Shown in pieces: positions 1-8,048 of a stretch of DNA of 64,000 nt (position 1 is the first letter of the stretch; each line of letters starts with the position of its first letter). The stretch spans positions 1 to 64,000 of the forward strand of contig JAEUGX010000045.1 in assembly GCA_016795545.1 (NCBI GenBank). Reading direction: 5' to 3'. The notes beneath the pieces are model-generated. The model searched no databases, was not told the origin of the DNA, and saw only the letters and a list, made by a program, of their open reading frames with translations. Source of the stretch: Opitutaceae bacterium (GTDB taxonomy: Bacteria; Verrucomicrobiota; Verrucomicrobiia; Opitutales; Opitutaceae). The position numbers and the translations under genes were made by a program.

Positions 1-2954
1 AAGATGACCTCCTGCTCCTCGGCCGGCACCCCGGGGCCGCCGTCGGCGACCTCGATGAGGACGTCGACCCGTCCGCCGCCGGCGTCGGAGCACGCAGCCG
101 TGAGCTCCACCGGCGCGCCGGCCGCGTGGCGCTGGGCGTTGGCGACGAAATTGGCGACGATCGTCTTCAGCTTGCCGCGGTCGCCGTGGAATCCGTCGGC
201 CAGGCCCTCCGGCAGCCGCACGGCGGGCCGGGACGTCCCCGGCTCGGCCTCGGCGGCCACTTCCGCCAGCAGCTCCCCGAGCCGGAAAGGCTGCTCCTGC
301 AGCGTGCCGGCGCCGTACTCCAGGGCGGAGTAGTTGAGGACCTCGTCGCACACGCGCGCCAGGCTCTCGCCGCCGCGGCGGAGCAGCGCGGCGTGCTCGC
401 GCTGCCGGGGGTCGAGCTCGCCCGCCTCCAACTGGCGGGTGAGGGAAATGATGCCGTTCAGCGGCCGGCGCAGCTCGTGGCTGAGGCTGTCGAGGAACTC
501 GGCACGCGCCGTGTTCGAGAGCGACAGCTCGCGGGTCCGCTCGTTGACCAGCTGCTCGAGCCGGGCGGCCTGGCGGCGGAGCTGGCGGAGCCGCCACTTG
601 ACGGCTCCGCGCACGGCCAGGATCAGGGCCAGTGCCCAGGCCGCCAGCGCCGGCGGGCGGCGGTACCAGGGCGCCTCGAGGAGGAACGCGTAGGTCGTGG
701 CCGGCCCGGTGCGGCCGAAGCGGTCGAGGGCGCGGACCTGCAGGTGGTAGGAACCCGCCGCGAGGCCGGTGAACTCCCGCTGCGGGAGCGCGTGGGGCGC
801 GGACCAGGCTTCCTCGACCTCGCGGAGCCGGGTCTGGAAGAACAGGGTGGGCTCGTCGGCCGTGGCCGCGAACTGAAACTCGAGGCGGACGACCGAGGGC
901 GGAAAGACGGCGGGGCCGCCGCGCACCGGGGGCGCCGGCGCGTCGGAGTCGTGGCGGACGTGGCGCAGGCGCACCGGGGGCACGGGGGCGGCGGCGGCCC
1001 GGGCGGGCGCGGCGTAGCGCAGCAGGGCGTTCTCGCCGCCGATCCAGAGCGTGGCCGCGCCCGGCCCGCCGGTGAGGCTCAGGCTGGTGACCTCCGCGAT
1101 GTGGTCCAGCCCGGGCACGGCGACCGGCTCCCACGCGATCCGGCCCGAGGCGGCGTCGCGCCGCACGCGCACGATCGCGTGCGGCCCGCCCTCGCTCAGC
1201 TGCTTGTGCTGCACGCTCCAGAGCGCCGTGCCGTCCGGCTCGAGCACCGCGGCCTCGGCGGTGAAGTCGGCGAGCGCCGGCACCGGCGCGAACCCCTCCC
1301 GGGCGTCGGCAGCGAAGAGGATGTCGGCGTCGGTGAACGCGGCCACGCCCGGGTCGAGCCGCGCCAGCACCGGCCGCTGCGTGCCCGGGGGCAGGCCGCC
1401 GCGCCCCGGGGCGTGCTCGGCAAGCCTCCGGAGCTGGCGCGCGGCCCGGTCCCAGGCGAAGACGTGCACGTGGCCGCTGCGGGTGGAGACCCAGAGCCGG
1501 CCCGCCGCGTCCTCGAGCGCCGACACGGGCAGGCTTTCCACCCGGGCGTCGAGGACCTCGTCGCGCCAGCCGCCGCCGGCGGCGGGTCGCAGGACGTGCG
1601 CGGAGGTGCGGTCGAAGTGGAGGAGCCCCTCCGGCAGCCAGCTCGGCGCCAGCAGCAGGAAGGCGTCCTCGCTGCACGCCGGCTCGCGGACCGCCGCGCC
1701 CTGCTCGAGCCGCCAGAGGCCGCCGGTGCCCCCGAGCCAGAGCCGGCCGTCGTGCACCACGGCCTCGCGCAGCTGCGGCCAGAGCGTCTCGACCCGGAAG
1801 AAGCGCGCGGGCTCGCTCGCGGCGGTCGGGACCAGCTCGTAGGCGCGGCGCGAGGTGATCACGTAGGCGCGCCCGCGGTGCTCGAGGACCCGCCGGATGT
1901 AGCCGTTGGCCAGCCGCGCGCGCTGGTCGAAGATCGAGAGCTCGGGGCCGCCGGCCAGCCGGGCCAGGCCGGTTCCGCTGCCGATCCAGAGCCGGCCGGC
2001 GCCGTCCTCCAGCAGCGCGTCGGTGTTGTCGTCGCGCAGCCCGCTCTGCGTGTTGACCAGCCGCGCCAGCGTGCCGTCGTTGCGGCAGAGCAGCACCCCG
2101 CCGTAGGCCAGGCCGACCGCGACGGTGTCGGCGTCGAGCCGCAGCGCCCGCAGCGGCCGGCGTCCGCGCAGCAGCGGCGCCAGCTCCGCCTGGCGCGTCC
2201 AGGCCCCGTCCGCGGCGCGGAGGTAGATCTCGTCGTTGAAGAACGTCGCCAGCACGCCGCCGCCGGGCAGGTCGACGAGGCCGGTGACGGGATGCGGCAC
2301 CGGCAGCGCGGATTCCGGCAGCCACACTTCCGGGCCGTCCGCGCCGACCCGCAGCAGGCCGATGCCGTCCTGGTAGATTTGCACCTGCCCGCGGTACTCG
2401 AACACAAACAGCCGCGGCGGGCGCGGCAGCGGCCACCGCTGGAACCGGCCCTCGGCCCAGCGCAGGACGTGGGCGCGGGTGACGAAGAGTGCGCCGCCGC
2501 GGCCGTCCGGCCGCACGTGGCGGATGTCGCTGAGGTCCCCCACGCCCGCGGCCGCCAGCGGCGCGGCGAGGGAGGTGAGGTGCCAGTCCCCGGCCGGATC
2601 CTGGTCGGCGTACCCCAGGGCGCCGTCGGCCCCGAACCAGACGCGCAGGCCCGCGCCCGGCCGCGGCTCGGCGGCCAGCGACAGGAACCGCGAGGTTCCG
2701 GGCACCTCGATCCGGCGCCAGTTGTGCCCGTCGAAAACCGCCAGCTTGTTCGAGCCGACGAACAGCCGACCGTCGGGCGAGCGGGCGAGCGCGTTGACGG
2801 CGCCGCTGACGAAGCTCCGCCGCGGCTCGGGCAGGTCGAGCACCGCGTATCCCGCCTCCGCCAGCGCCGGCTCGGCCGCCGTCCCCGGCGCCCGGAGCAG
2901 CACCGCCACGGCCAGCGCGCGCCAGGCGGGACGCGGGAGGCGGAGCAGGGTCAT
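1..2954 (-). CDS. Reg_prop/Y_Y_Y sensor histidine kinase, C-terminus cut by window edge
   Basis: Translating the minus strand from the ATG at 2954 gives an open frame of about 984 residues that runs off the left edge. It starts with a signal peptide. A long region of short Trp/Gly-rich propeller repeats follows (Reg_prop type, e.g. 'GRLWIGSGTGLARL', 'GRLWLGGTGGLW'). Next come a Y_Y_Y-like module ('GSYHLQVRALDRFG'), one membrane segment, a coiled linker and a HisKA domain with the H-box SHELRRPLNGI (His codon at 477-479). The window ends inside the HATPase domain at a G1-like box, 'VADGGPGVP'. Family knowledge: these are periplasmic ligand sensors driving a cytoplasmic kinase. The gene is divergent from the M20 peptidase at 3083, so it may control the 3-13.8 kb locus; that is inference. 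Its response regulator is not visible and may lie to the left. Confidence 0.88.
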   Translation of the reverse strand, partial: MTLLRLPRPAWRALAVAVLLRAPGTAAEPALAEAGYAVLDLPEPRRSFVSGAVNALARSPDGRLFVGSNKLAVFDGHNWRRIEVPGTSRFLSLAAEPRPGAGLRVWFGADGALGYADQDPAGDWHLTSLAAPLAAAGVGDLSDIRHVRPDGRGGALFVTRAHVLRWAEGRFQRWPLPRPPRLFVFEYRGQVQIYQDGIGLLRVGADGPEVWLPESALPVPHPVTGLVDLPGGGVLATFFNDEIYLRAADGAWTRQAELAPLLRGRRPLRALRLDADTVAVGLAYGGVLLCRNDGTLARLVNTQSGLRDDNTDALLEDGAGRLWIGSGTGLARLAGGPELSIFDQRARLANGYIRRVLEHRGRAYVITSRRAYELVPTAASEPARFFRVETLWPQLREAVVHDGRLWLGGTGGLWRLEQGAAVREPACSEDAFLLLAPSWLPEGLLHFDRTSAHVLRPAAGGGWRDEVLDARVESLPVSALEDAAGRLWVSTRSGHVHVFAWDRAARQLRRLAEHAPGRGGLPPGTQRPVLARLDPGVAAFTDADILFAADAREGFAPVPALADFTAEAAVLEPDGTALWSVQHKQLSEGGPHAIVRVRRDAASGRIAWEPVAVPGLDHIAEVTSLSLTGGPGAATLWIGGENALLRYAAPARAAAAPVPPVRLRHVRHDSDAPAPPVRGGPAVFPPSVVRLEFQFAATADEPTLFFQTRLREVEEAWSAPHALPQREFTGLAAGSYHLQVRALDRFGRTGPATTYAFLLEAPWYRRPPALAAWALALILAVRGAVKWRLRQLRRQAARLEQLVNERTRELSLSNTARAEFLDSLSHELRRPLNGIISLTRQLEAGELDPRQREHAALLRRGGESLARVCDEVLNYSALEYGAGTLQEQPFRLGELLAEVAAEAEPGTSRPAVRLPEGLADGFHGDRGKLKTIVANFVANAQRHAAGAPVELTAACSDAGGGRVDVLIEVADGGPGVPAEEQEVI

Positions 2955-3020
2955 GCCTAGCCCCTACCAAGCCCGCCCCGCCAGCGCCAGCGATTTGCGC
3001 CGCGGGAGGCCGGCGCCGGC

Positions 3021-3036
3021 TAGGTCTATAGGCCTA
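3021..3036. promoter_or_regulatory. Tandem TAGGYCTA box upstream of the M20 peptidase
   Basis: Two adjoining 8-mers, TAGGTCTA and TAGGCCTA, the second a perfect palindrome, lie 46 bases before the ATG at 3083. The same pair in swapped order recurs at 4559-4574 before the TonB receptor. The 19 bases after each box also match at 11 positions (AAG-TTG-C-CCG pattern). This looks like a shared operator or activator site; no regulator is identified. Confidence 0.5.
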
Positions 3037-3082
3037 GCATTGAAGCTTGGCGCCGCCGCGGCCGCCGGCTGGACTCGCGCGC

Positions 3083-4483
3083 ATGTCGCCGCGCCTGCGG
3101 CCGGCCTGGCCGGTCTTCCTGTTCGCTGCCGTCCTGCTCCGGGCGGCCGGGCCCGACTTTGCCGCGGCGGAGTCCGAGACGCTCGCGCGCCTGCAGGAGC
3201 TCGTCCGGATCGACACCAGCAACCCGCCGGGCAACGAGACGGCCGTGGCCGAGCGGCTCAAGGCGGTGCTGGACCGGGAGGGGATTCCGGCCGAGATCCT
3301 GGCGTCCGCCCCGCACCGCGGCAACCTCGTCGCCCGGCTGAAGGGCAGCGGCCGGAAGGCGCCGCTCCTGCTGATGGCGCACACGGACGTGGTCGGCGTG
3401 GAGCGCGACCGGTGGACGGTCGACCCCTTCGCCGCCGTCGTCCGCGACGGCTACCTCTACGGCCGCGGCGCGGTGGACGACAAGTCGATGGTCGCCGCCT
3501 TCCTGCAGGTTTTGCTGCTCCTGCACCGGGAGCGCGTGGCGCTGGAGCGCGACGTGATCTTCGCCGCCGTGGCCGACGAGGAGATGAACGGCCTGCACGG
3601 CATCCGTTTCCTGGTGGAGCGGCATTGGGACAAGATCGCGTGCGAGTTCGCGCTCAACGAGGGCGGCAACACCGTCGAGGAGTCGGGCCGCGTCACGTAT
3701 GTCGGGGTCGCGACCACGGAAAAGTTCCCGCAGACCTTCTTCCTCGCGGCGCGCGGCGTGAGCACGCACGCGTCGCGTCCGCGGCTAGACAACGCGGTGA
3801 CGCACCTGGCCGCCGCGGTCGCGCGGGTGGGGGAGTGGCAGCCCCCGATGAAGCTCAACGACACCACGCGCGCGTTCTTCGCGCACCTGGCGCGGATCAG
3901 CCCGCCCACCGAGGCGTGGCGGTACGCGCGGCTCGAGGACCCGGCGGTCGGGCCGTCCGCGCAGGAGATCATCCGGCGCACGGATCCGGTGCTCAACGCG
4001 ATGCTGCGCACGACGATCTCGCCGACGATCATCAAGGGCGGCTTCCGCATGAACGTCGTCCCGGCCGACGCCACCGCGACCCTCGACGTCCGCCTCCTGC
4101 CGGGAGAGGACGTGGCGGCCTTCGCCGCGCAGCTCCGCGCGCTCGTCGCCGACCCGGCGGTCGAGGTCATCGCCGCCGAGCACGACGGCCGGCAGCCCGC
4201 GCCGCCCTCCTCCCTCACGAGCGAGCTTTACCTCGCCCTCGAGCGGGCCCAGCGGCGGGCTTATCCCGGGAGCGTCACGGTGCCGATCATGTCGACCGGC
4301 GCCACCGATTCCGCCTACCTGCGGCCCCGCGGCGTGCAGGTCTACGGCGTGCGCTCCGCCGCCGATCCGGCGGACGGCGGCCCGCGGGCCCACGGCAACG
4401 ACGAGCGCCTCAAGCTCGACGGCCTGCGCCCCTTCCTCGAGTTCGTCTACCATGCCGTGGCCGACGTCGCGGCGGAGAAATGA
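3083..4483 (+). CDS. Exported M20-family metallopeptidase
   Basis: A 466-residue zinc-dependent M20 amidohydrolase (carboxypeptidase/deacylase type). Visible motifs are AHTDVVG (metal His100, Asp102), GRGAVDDK (bridging Asp about 132) and DEEMNG (general-base and metal Glu about 166-167), with a dimerisation-domain region in the middle. An N-terminal signal peptide is expected to send it to the periplasm. I chose the ATG at 3083 over a TTG at 3047 because it places the hydrophobic signal correctly. It is followed by a TonB receptor that shares its upstream box, which suggests it trims an imported peptide-like or amide-linked ligand. Exact substrate unknown. Confidence 0.88.
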   Translation: MSPRLRPAWPVFLFAAVLLRAAGPDFAAAESETLARLQELVRIDTSNPPGNETAVAERLKAVLDREGIPAEILASAPHRGNLVARLKGSGRKAPLLLMAHTDVVGVERDRWTVDPFAAVVRDGYLYGRGAVDDKSMVAAFLQVLLLLHRERVALERDVIFAAVADEEMNGLHGIRFLVERHWDKIACEFALNEGGNTVEESGRVTYVGVATTEKFPQTFFLAARGVSTHASRPRLDNAVTHLAAAVARVGEWQPPMKLNDTTRAFFAHLARISPPTEAWRYARLEDPAVGPSAQEIIRRTDPVLNAMLRTTISPTIIKGGFRMNVVPADATATLDVRLLPGEDVAAFAAQLRALVADPAVEVIAAEHDGRQPAPPSSLTSELYLALERAQRRAYPGSVTVPIMSTGATDSAYLRPRGVQVYGVRSAADPADGGPRAHGNDERLKLDGLRPFLEFVYHAVADVAAEK

Positions 4484-4558
4484 CGGGGCGCCGCGGCACC
4501 GCCCGCTCGCCGGATCGGGGACTTGGCTGCCGCAGGCCGGAGTCGCGGCCGGGGGGGG

Positions 4559-4574
4559 TAGGCCTATAGGTCTA
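4559..4574. promoter_or_regulatory. Tandem TAGGYCTA box upstream of the TonB receptor
   Basis: TAGGCCTA followed directly by TAGGTCTA, the same two 8-mers as at 3021-3036 in reversed order. It lies 107 bases before the receptor ATG. Because of the palindromic unit and the repetition in front of two functionally linked genes, I read it as a cis-regulatory site for one transcription factor. Confidence 0.5.
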
Positions 4575-4681
4575 GTTGCCAAGTTTGCCACCGGTCGCTT
4601 GGCTTGGCACCGCTTGGGCACCGGACGCCCCCACGAGTCCGGGGCACCCCGAGCGCCCGCAAACACACCCTGACCCGACCC

Positions 4682-6814
4682 ATGAATCCGATCCCGCCAC
4701 CCCGTTGGCTTTCATTCGGCGCGTTGTCCGCCTTGGCCTTCACCGCAGGACTTTTATCCGTCGCCCGGGCGCAACCCGCGCCGGCCGCGGCGGAGGAGCT
4801 GCCGCCCGTCACGCTCGAAACCTACGTGGTCACGGAAAAGCAGGCCAAGGGCTTCAAGGCCGAGCGGGTGCAGGTCGGCACCTTCCGCGACGTGGATCCC
4901 GTCGACGTGCCCGTGTCGGTCAACGTGCTGACGCGCGAGTTGCTCGACGCGCAGGCGGCCCGCGGTCTCTATGACGCGCTGCGCAACACGGCCGGCGTGA
5001 CCCGCTCCCAGGTCAGCGGCTCGGCCTACGACAACATCTCGGTGCGCGGCATCGTGGTGGAGAACCGCGGCAACTACCGCCTGAACGGCTCGCTGCCGGT
5101 CATCAACCTCGTCGACCTGTCGATGGAGAACAAGGAGCGCGTCGAGGTGCTGAAGGGCGCCACGGGCCTCTACTACGGCTTCGTGCCGCCGAGCGGCATC
5201 ATCAACATGGTGACGAAGCGCGCCGGCCCGAAGCCGGTGACCGCGGTCACCTTCAACGTCAATTCCCATGGGGCCGTGGGCGGGCACGTCGATGTGGGCC
5301 GCCGGTTCGGGCCGGAGGGCCGCGGCGGCATCCGCGTCAACCTCGCGGCCAGCAGCGAGGACATCGGCATCGACAATTTCGACGGCGACCGGCAGTTCGG
5401 CGCCGTGGCGCTGGACTGGGCGTTCACGGAGAGGTTACTGCTGCGCTTCGACCTCGAGCACATCCGGAAGGACACGCCGGAGCAGGGCGCCATCGGCCTG
5501 CCTGCGGCGGTGGCCAACGTGATCACGCTGCCGCCGCTGCCGCCCAACACCCGGAACTACGCGAGCAGCTGGCAGCGCTACGACGCGCAGGCGACCAACG
5601 TCCTGCTGCGGGCGGACTTCCTCTTGTCGCGCCAGTGGACGGTGCTGGTCGAGGCGGGCTACGCCAAGACCGAACGCGACCGGCTCCTCGGCCAGATCCT
5701 CAACTACAACCTGACCACGGGCGCCGGCACCTTCCGCATCAGCTACGCCCCGAATCTCGAGTACGAGAACAACAACGGGCGGGCGGAGCTCTTCGGCCGC
5801 TTCCTGACCGGCGGCGTGCGGCACGACGTCACGTTCGGCGTCACCTCGAACAAACGCTACCAAAACACCCGCAGCGCCGGCCAGCGCAACCTGACCCAGA
5901 ACTACTTCAACCCGGTGCCGATCCCCGAGCAGGGCCCGCCCTCGGCCGTGACGGACAACATCTCGACGATCTACGACACCGGCATCTACCTGTTCGACCG
6001 CCTGTCCGCGTGCCAGGACCGGGTGCAGTTCATCGTCGGCGTGCGCGACACGATCTACGAGAGCGAGACGGCGACCTCGACTTACAAGGAGAGCTCCGAC
6101 TTCCGCCCGATGGCCTCGGCGGTCTACAAGCCCACGCCGCGCTCGAGCGTGTACGTGAGCTACCTGGAGGGCCCGGAGCAGGGCGGCATCGCCGGCCTGA
6201 CGCTCGCCAACGCCGGCGAGCTGCTGCCGCCGCTCGTGTCGACCCAGTGGGAGGTCGGGGCCAAGGCGGAGGTGCTCGGCGGCGTCCTGGTGCAGCTCGG
6301 GCTCTTCGAGATCGAGCGTCCCAGCACGTTCATCGACGGCTCGAACCGGCTGGTGCCCAACGGCCTCGCCCGTTACCGCGGCGCGGAGATCTTCCTCTCG
6401 GGCGAGATCACCCCGCAGGTGTCGGTGGTGGCCTCGGCCCTGCTGCTCGACGCCAAGCAGGTCAACGCCCAGAACGCCACGACGCTGGACCGCACGCCCG
6501 AGGGCACGCCGGAGAAGACCGCCTCGCTCTTCCTCGAATGGCGGCCGCCGTTCCAGGCCGGCCTGACGCTGTCCGCCGGCGCCTTCTACACGGGCTACGT
6601 GCCGGTGAACAACGCGAACCAGGGTTTCCTGCCCGGTTACACCACCTACTCGGCCGGCGCCAGCTACACCTTCCGGCTCGGGGGCTGCGACTACACGGCG
6701 CGGGTGACCGGCGACAACCTCTCCGACAAGAACGCCTGGTCGACCGCCGGCGCCAGCCTGCTTGGCGTCACCTTCCCCCGCACCTACAAGTTCTCGCTCA
6801 CCGCGCGGTTCTGA
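4682..6814 (+). CDS. TonB-dependent siderophore-type outer-membrane receptor
   Basis: A 710-residue outer-membrane receptor. It has a signal peptide (about 1-31), a possible TonB box near 'LETYVVT', and a plug domain (about 50-170) with 'VPVSVNVLTRELLDAQ', 'NISVRGI' and 'ERVEVLKGATGLYYG', typical of the FhuA/FpvA-like siderophore subfamily. A beta-barrel follows, ending in the aromatic C-terminus 'LTARF'. There is no N-terminal signalling extension, so it is not a transducer. I chose the ATG at 4682 rather than an upstream TTG at 4604 because of the signal peptide. It heads a tight run of same-strand genes (12 bases to the hydrolase) and carries its own TAGGYCTA box. Ligand inferred to be a ferric chelate; not proven. 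Confidence 0.9.
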   Translation: MNPIPPPRWLSFGALSALAFTAGLLSVARAQPAPAAAEELPPVTLETYVVTEKQAKGFKAERVQVGTFRDVDPVDVPVSVNVLTRELLDAQAARGLYDALRNTAGVTRSQVSGSAYDNISVRGIVVENRGNYRLNGSLPVINLVDLSMENKERVEVLKGATGLYYGFVPPSGIINMVTKRAGPKPVTAVTFNVNSHGAVGGHVDVGRRFGPEGRGGIRVNLAASSEDIGIDNFDGDRQFGAVALDWAFTERLLLRFDLEHIRKDTPEQGAIGLPAAVANVITLPPLPPNTRNYASSWQRYDAQATNVLLRADFLLSRQWTVLVEAGYAKTERDRLLGQILNYNLTTGAGTFRISYAPNLEYENNNGRAELFGRFLTGGVRHDVTFGVTSNKRYQNTRSAGQRNLTQNYFNPVPIPEQGPPSAVTDNISTIYDTGIYLFDRLSACQDRVQFIVGVRDTIYESETATSTYKESSDFRPMASAVYKPTPRSSVYVSYLEGPEQGGIAGLTLANAGELLPPLVSTQWEVGAKAEVLGGVLVQLGLFEIERPSTFIDGSNRLVPNGLARYRGAEIFLSGEITPQVSVVASALLLDAKQVNAQNATTLDRTPEGTPEKTASLFLEWRPPFQAGLTLSAGAFYTGYVPVNNANQGFLPGYTTYSAGASYTFRLGGCDYTARVTGDNLSDKNAWSTAGASLLGVTFPRTYKFSLTARF

Positions 6815-6826
6815 CCGTCTCCTGCC

Positions 6827-7870
6827 ATGCCCCCCCTGATCCCTTCTCGGCGGCTCAGCCGCCTCCTTCTGTCCCTCGGCGCGGCCCTGTGCCTCGGCGC
6901 CTTCGCTGGCGCCGAGGACGCCCCGGCCAAGGAGGGCGCCCTCAACGTCTACCTCGACCGCGAGCCTTCCGACGTCAACGTCCAGCTGGAGCTGATGCAG
7001 CACGAGGTCTACGCGCAGCAGGTCGACACGGCCATGCTGCTTTTTATCCTGCAGCACGGCAGCCAGGTGAAGATCGAACGGGTCCTCTACCCGGCGAACA
7101 CGGCCGACCACGAGATGATCCCGGGCTATGTGTTCACGCCGGCCGCGGGCATCCCCAAGGGCGAGCGGCGCCCGGGCCTGCTCATCGTCCATGGCGGCTT
7201 CCACGGGAGCTTCGAGTGGCGCTTTTTCCGGCTGGTGGTCGAGGCGGTGCAGCGGGGCTACGTTGTGATGTTCCCCGAGTACCGGGGCAGTACCGGCTAC
7301 GGGGAGACGGTCTTCAAGAACGACTACGGCACCACCGACGTGGCCGACGTGCTGGCGGCGGCCGACTACCTGGCCACCAAGGAATACGTCAACCCGGCGC
7401 GCCTGGGCGTCCTGGGGCACAGCCGCGGGGGCATGATCGCGGTCCGGCTGCTGCAGAAGCACCCGCAGCGCTTCCAGGCGGGCGTGGAGATCGCCGCGCT
7501 GCTGGATTTCGTGGCCTACATGAGCTACAAGCCCGACTCGCGCCGCCGCCAGGTGGCGGCGGAAAAGACCTTCGGCGGCAAGCTGCCGTCGCAGAACCTG
7601 CCGGCCTACCTCGAGATCTCGCCGATCAACTACGTGCCCGACATCCGCACGCCGCTGCTCTGCCTCGCGACGACCGGCGACAAGATCGTGCCGGTGTCGA
7701 TCAACACGCAGCGGCTGGTCGACCTGCTCAAGGCGCACGGCAAGACCCACGACGCCCACATCTACGACAACGCCCCCGGCGGCCACTCGTTCCTCTTCGC
7801 CGACAGCGCGGAGGCGCGTGACTGCTTTCGGCGCAGTTTCGAGTGGCTGGACCAATACCTCAAGCCGTAG
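6827..7870 (+). CDS. Exported S9-like alpha/beta hydrolase
   Basis: A 347-residue protein with a signal peptide and a prolyl-oligopeptidase-type catalytic domain. The oxyanion region is 'IVHGGFHGS', the nucleophile is Ser199 in GHSRGG, the acid is probably Asp285 in 'TTGDKIVP', and the base is His320 in 'PGGHSF'. It lacks an N-terminal propeller, so it resembles a short dipeptidyl-peptidase or acyl-esterase. It starts 12 bases after the TonB receptor stop, suggesting co-transcription and action on the receptor's ligand. Peptidase versus siderophore esterase cannot be decided from sequence alone. Confidence 0.85.
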   Translation: MPPLIPSRRLSRLLLSLGAALCLGAFAGAEDAPAKEGALNVYLDREPSDVNVQLELMQHEVYAQQVDTAMLLFILQHGSQVKIERVLYPANTADHEMIPGYVFTPAAGIPKGERRPGLLIVHGGFHGSFEWRFFRLVVEAVQRGYVVMFPEYRGSTGYGETVFKNDYGTTDVADVLAAADYLATKEYVNPARLGVLGHSRGGMIAVRLLQKHPQRFQAGVEIAALLDFVAYMSYKPDSRRRQVAAEKTFGGKLPSQNLPAYLEISPINYVPDIRTPLLCLATTGDKIVPVSINTQRLVDLLKAHGKTHDAHIYDNAPGGHSFLFADSAEARDCFRRSFEWLDQYLKP

Positions 7871-8048
7871 CCCGCCGCCGCGGGCTCCCGCGTGCGGCCC
7901 GGCCGGCGCGCGCGGTCCCGCTTCCGCCACTGCCCCCCGCCATGCCGACCCTGCCCGCCCGCCGCTGCCGGAGCCTCTTCGGCGGCCGCTCCCGCCGCCG
8001 CCGCGCCGGAGCTCCCGCGGGCCGGATCGCGGGGAGGCGCCGCCGGTC

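Noticed and set aside
126..2960. A 944-codon plus-strand open frame
   Set aside because: It is the antisense shadow of the sensor kinase on the minus strand, which has coherent propeller, H-box and G1 motifs. The plus translation is low-complexity Arg/Gly/Ala/Pro.
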